Translations under genes and position numbers: made by a program
Origin: RGIG250 sp964540025
Lineage (GTDB): Bacteria; Bacillota; Negativicutes; Selenomonadales; Selenomonadaceae
Direction of reading: 5' to 3'
Length of the DNA: 25,572 nucleotides
Assembly (NCBI GenBank): GCA_964540025.1
Contig: CAZIKQ010000025.1
Span: 1-25,572, forward strand
In this document: positions 24,091-25,572 of the stretch, in pieces
Layout of the letters: each line of letters opens with the position of its first letter
Numbering within the stretch: the first letter of the stretch is position 1
The notes under the pieces: generated by a model
Told to the model about the DNA's origin: nothing
Database searches by the model: none
Seen by the model: the letters and a program-made list of their open reading frames with translations, nothing else

Positions 24091-24147
24091 ACGAACGAAA
24101 GTTTTAATATTCTGTCAGTTTAATTTATCTGCACAAGGAGAAATGCA

Positions 24148-24751
24148 ATGGAAAAAAATTACCTCAGCAACCTTTCCAGGGAGGAGGAAATGAATCTCCT
24201 CGCTGCCGCCCAAAAGGGCGACAATTCGGCCGCCACAGCCCTGCTGGCCCAGTACGATCCCCTGGCCCGGGCGGCGGCTGGCCGTTCCTACAGGAGCGAC
24301 AGCTACGATGAAGCCCTCTGCGAGGCATACTTTGCCCTCTACAACGCCATTATCACCTACGATAAGGGAAAAGGCGTTCCTTTTGCCGCCTGGGCCCGGG
24401 CGAAGGTCTACGGCGACATCAGGACCATCACCAACCGGGCGAACCGGGAAATACAGCGCCGGAGAGAGCCGGGACGGCTGCTTCACGGAAGATGGGCAAG
24501 AGGACGGCTCAGAAGACTTTATCGAGGGTATACCGGACTGGCGGGACGGGTACAAAGCTCTTGAGGACAGGCAGCAGCTGGAACAGGCCGCCGGGGTATT
24601 GAAGGAGCGGGAAAGATTCGTCATCGAAGCCCTTTATTTTCAGAATCTTTCCCCAAGGGAGACAGCGGACCGGCTGAAGGTCAGCGTTCAAAGGGTGAGC
24701 CAGATCAAACAGGCCGCCCTCAAAAAACTGAAAAAGCGGCTGGAGAATTGA
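24148..24751 (+). pseudogene. Sigma-70-family RNA polymerase sigma factor, interrupted by a one-base frameshift
   Basis: The first part (ATG 24148, AAGGAG upstream) holds sigma region 2: LSREEEMNLLAAAQKGD, then YDEALCEAYFALYNAIITYD and FAAWARAKVYGDI (about residues 9-92). The region 4 helix-turn-helix, LKERERFVIEALYFQNLSPR then ETADRLKVSVQRVSQIKQAA, is in another frame that runs to 24751. Skipping one base within GGAGAGAGCC (24461-24470) joins them into a protein of about 200 aa, typical of small Bacillota sigma factors. Read as is, the first frame ends at 24564 with a nonsense tail and no region 4. The gene is GC-rich, unlike the upstream locus. It may be a real mutation or an assembly error. 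Neighbouring DUF1659 and DUF2922 genes are possible targets. Confidence 0.8.
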
Positions 24752-24764
24752 AAAATGGCTCTGT

Positions 24765-24797
24765 CCTGCCGGGAAACCGGCGGGCGGGGCCGATTTT
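24765..24797 (+). terminator. Probable terminator after the sigma-factor gene
   Basis: CCTGCCGG (24765-24772) pairs with CCGGCGGG (24777-24784) around a GAAA tetraloop, with one wobble. A T-run begins 8 bases later at 24793, a little far for a textbook terminator. Confidence 0.5.
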
Positions 24798-24916
24798 TAT
24801 TTTCCGGCCGGATAGACTCATTTGATTGTAGCGGAGTTTTCGGCTGAAAAATTTTTGCTTCCCCCTTAAAAAAGCTCCCCCGGCAGACAATTGGTGAGTA
24901 GAAAGGAGGTGATAAC

Positions 24917-25141
24917 ATGGCAACCGTAAAGGAAAAGGAGACCGCCAGGCTGACGGTCAACGTGGAGAGCGGTGTCGATGAAAGCGGCAAGGCGAAGTAT
25001 TCCGCCCGCTCCATCACGAACCTGGATCCGGCCCTCAGCGATGATGACGCCCGGGTCATCGGGGATCTCTACGGCGGGCTTCAGGCTTACCCGGTAAGCA
25101 CCATCGTCCGTCAGACTTCCGCCGTACTGGTGGAGGAGTAA
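24917..25141 (+). CDS. Small DUF1659-family protein
   Basis: This 74-aa protein has the DUF1659 pattern: LTVNVESGVDESGKAKY near residues 12-28, then the closing LYGGLQAYPVSTIVRQTSAV. The function is unknown in this Bacillota family. AAAGGAGGTGATAAC just before the ATG is a near-perfect ribosome binding site, predicting strong translation. There are no membrane spans or signal. A DUF2922 gene follows 48 bases on, which is a recurring pairing as I recall it. Confidence 0.88.
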   Translation: MATVKEKETARLTVNVESGVDESGKAKYSARSITNLDPALSDDDARVIGDLYGGLQAYPVSTIVRQTSAVLVEE

Positions 25142-25189
25142 TCCCCGCCGGCCGGCAGCCGGCAAATTCTATGGAAAGGAGAGAAGACC

Positions 25190-25402
25190 ATGGCAAAAGA
25201 GCTGAAAATGACTTTCACCCTGGACAATGAGAAGACTAAGACCCTTAATCTTCCCAATCCCCGGGCCGATGTCACCGCTGACGACGTCCGTTCCTTCATG
25301 AACGGTGTTGTTACCAAAAACGCCTTTGACGTAAGCGGGGCAAAGGCGGCTTCCGCCAAGTCCGCGGTTATCCGCAGCACTGACGATGAAGTCCTCTTTT
25401 AA
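25190..25402 (+). CDS. Small DUF2922-family protein
   Basis: The 70-aa protein opens KELKMTFTLDNEKTKTLNLP and continues with PRADVTADDVRSFMNGVV and a closing strand AVIRSTDDEVLF. This matches the DUF2922 layout of a beta hairpin, a helix and a final strand. Its function is unknown. GGAAAGGAG precedes the ATG. It is the last gene before a strong terminator, so it probably shares a transcript with the DUF1659 gene. Confidence 0.87.
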   Translation: MAKELKMTFTLDNEKTKTLNLPNPRADVTADDVRSFMNGVVTKNAFDVSGAKAASAKSAVIRSTDDEVLF

Positions 25403-25423
25403 CTGAATAAAGAGCCCGGAGAG

Positions 25424-25451
25424 GAGCTGTCGAAAGACGGCTCTTTTTTTT
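25424..25451 (+). terminator. Rho-independent terminator after the DUF2922 gene
   Basis: GAGCTGTC (25424-25431) pairs with GACGGCTC (25436-25443) around a GAAA tetraloop, with one G-T wobble, and is followed by eight T's. An outer pairing of AAAGAGCC (25409-25416) with GGCTCTTT is an alternative fold. It may also serve the convergent frame on the minus strand. Confidence 0.88.
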
Positions 25452-25485
25452 GTGGCAAATTCTAATCCATTTCATAGGCTCCCTT

Positions 25486-25572
25486 TTAGGTTGGCATGAG
25501 CACTTGAGCCGCTGAAAGCGGTAACTGCCAATCGATCGGCTCTTCTCCCATCGCTTGTAAAGCTGTATTAGT
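25486..25572 (-). CDS. C-terminal end of an unidentified minus-strand protein (cut by window edge)
   Basis: On the minus strand 28 codons are open from the window edge to a TAA at 25486-25488. The peptide contains TALQAMGEEPIDWQLPLSA and ends QVLMPT. The position, convergent on a terminator 35 bases away, supports a real gene end. The family is not recognisable from this piece. Confidence 0.35.
   Translation of the reverse strand, partial: TNTALQAMGEEPIDWQLPLSAAQVLMPT

Noticed and set aside
24115..24624. 169-codon minus-strand frame over the sigma-factor gene
   Set aside because: Long antisense frames are expected in GC-rich DNA; sigma regions 2 and 4 are clear on the plus strand.
1..25572. 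Search for tRNA, rRNA and riboswitches
   Set aside because: No cloverleaf, rRNA segment or known riboswitch core was recognised by eye; a covariance-model scan would be needed to exclude small RNAs.

Overview
The window is most likely from a diderm member of the Bacillota, such as a Negativicutes species. It carries an O-antigen-type polysaccharide locus with a Wzm/Wzt exporter, which implies an outer membrane. Ribosome binding sites are strong Gram-positive style (for example AAAGGAGGTGATAAC). Two small Bacillota-type proteins (DUF1659 and DUF2922 families) lie at the right end. This placement is an inference; no rRNA or taxonomic marker is present.

Positions 1-23940 hold an AT-rich surface polysaccharide cluster, all on the plus strand. 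It runs as follows: the tail of an unidentified gene (2-130); a three-gene pathway for a UDP-2-acetamido-2,6-dideoxy-L-hexose (dehydratase, 2-epimerase, RmlD-like reductase; 367-3435); two glycosyltransferases (3546-5778); a dead IS1182-type transposase tail, a terminator and a possible new promoter (5790-6123); the wzm/wzt ABC exporter (6193-8218); an FkbM methyltransferase with a tandem heptad coiled coil (8310-9179); gmd and rmd for GDP-D-rhamnose (9360-11275); an O-acetylation pair made of a frameshifted AlgJ/AlgX-like protein and an AlgI-like MBOAT with a C9 tract (11646-14352); a large multi-membrane GT-C-like protein (14467-16506); rfbF for CDP-glucose, followed by the wreck of rfbG and of a second rfbF (16594-17825); a radical SAM/SPASM protein, a C-methyltransferase and a Gfo/Idh/MocA oxidoreductase (17856-21330); and a GtrB-like glycosyltransferase with a GtrA-like flippase (21366-23094).

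Positions 23091-23835 are a gene graveyard: the start of a sugar isomerase joined in frame to the tail of a second MBOAT, then the start of a YdcF-like protein, then the start of a Fic-type protein behind repeated TTTTGCAAAA palindromes. A strong GC-rich terminator at 23949-23985 closes the locus.

From about 24060 the composition becomes GC-rich and chromosome-like: a clear promoter with a 16-bp palindrome upstream, a sigma-70-family gene with a frameshift, a DUF1659 protein, a DUF2922 protein, a GNRA-loop terminator, and the end of a convergent minus-strand reading frame.

Together the intact genes would make nucleotide sugars (a UDP-L-amino sugar, GDP-D-rhamnose, CDP-glucose), assemble and methylate or acetylate a glycan, and export it by the ABC route. 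No initiating phosphosugar transferase and no O-antigen ligase is visible here, so these must lie elsewhere. The locus has been remodelled repeatedly. The most notable points are possible ON/OFF control of O-acetylation by homopolymer slippage, an orphaned CDP-sugar branch, and an uncharacterised radical SAM / C-methyltransferase / oxidoreductase module.
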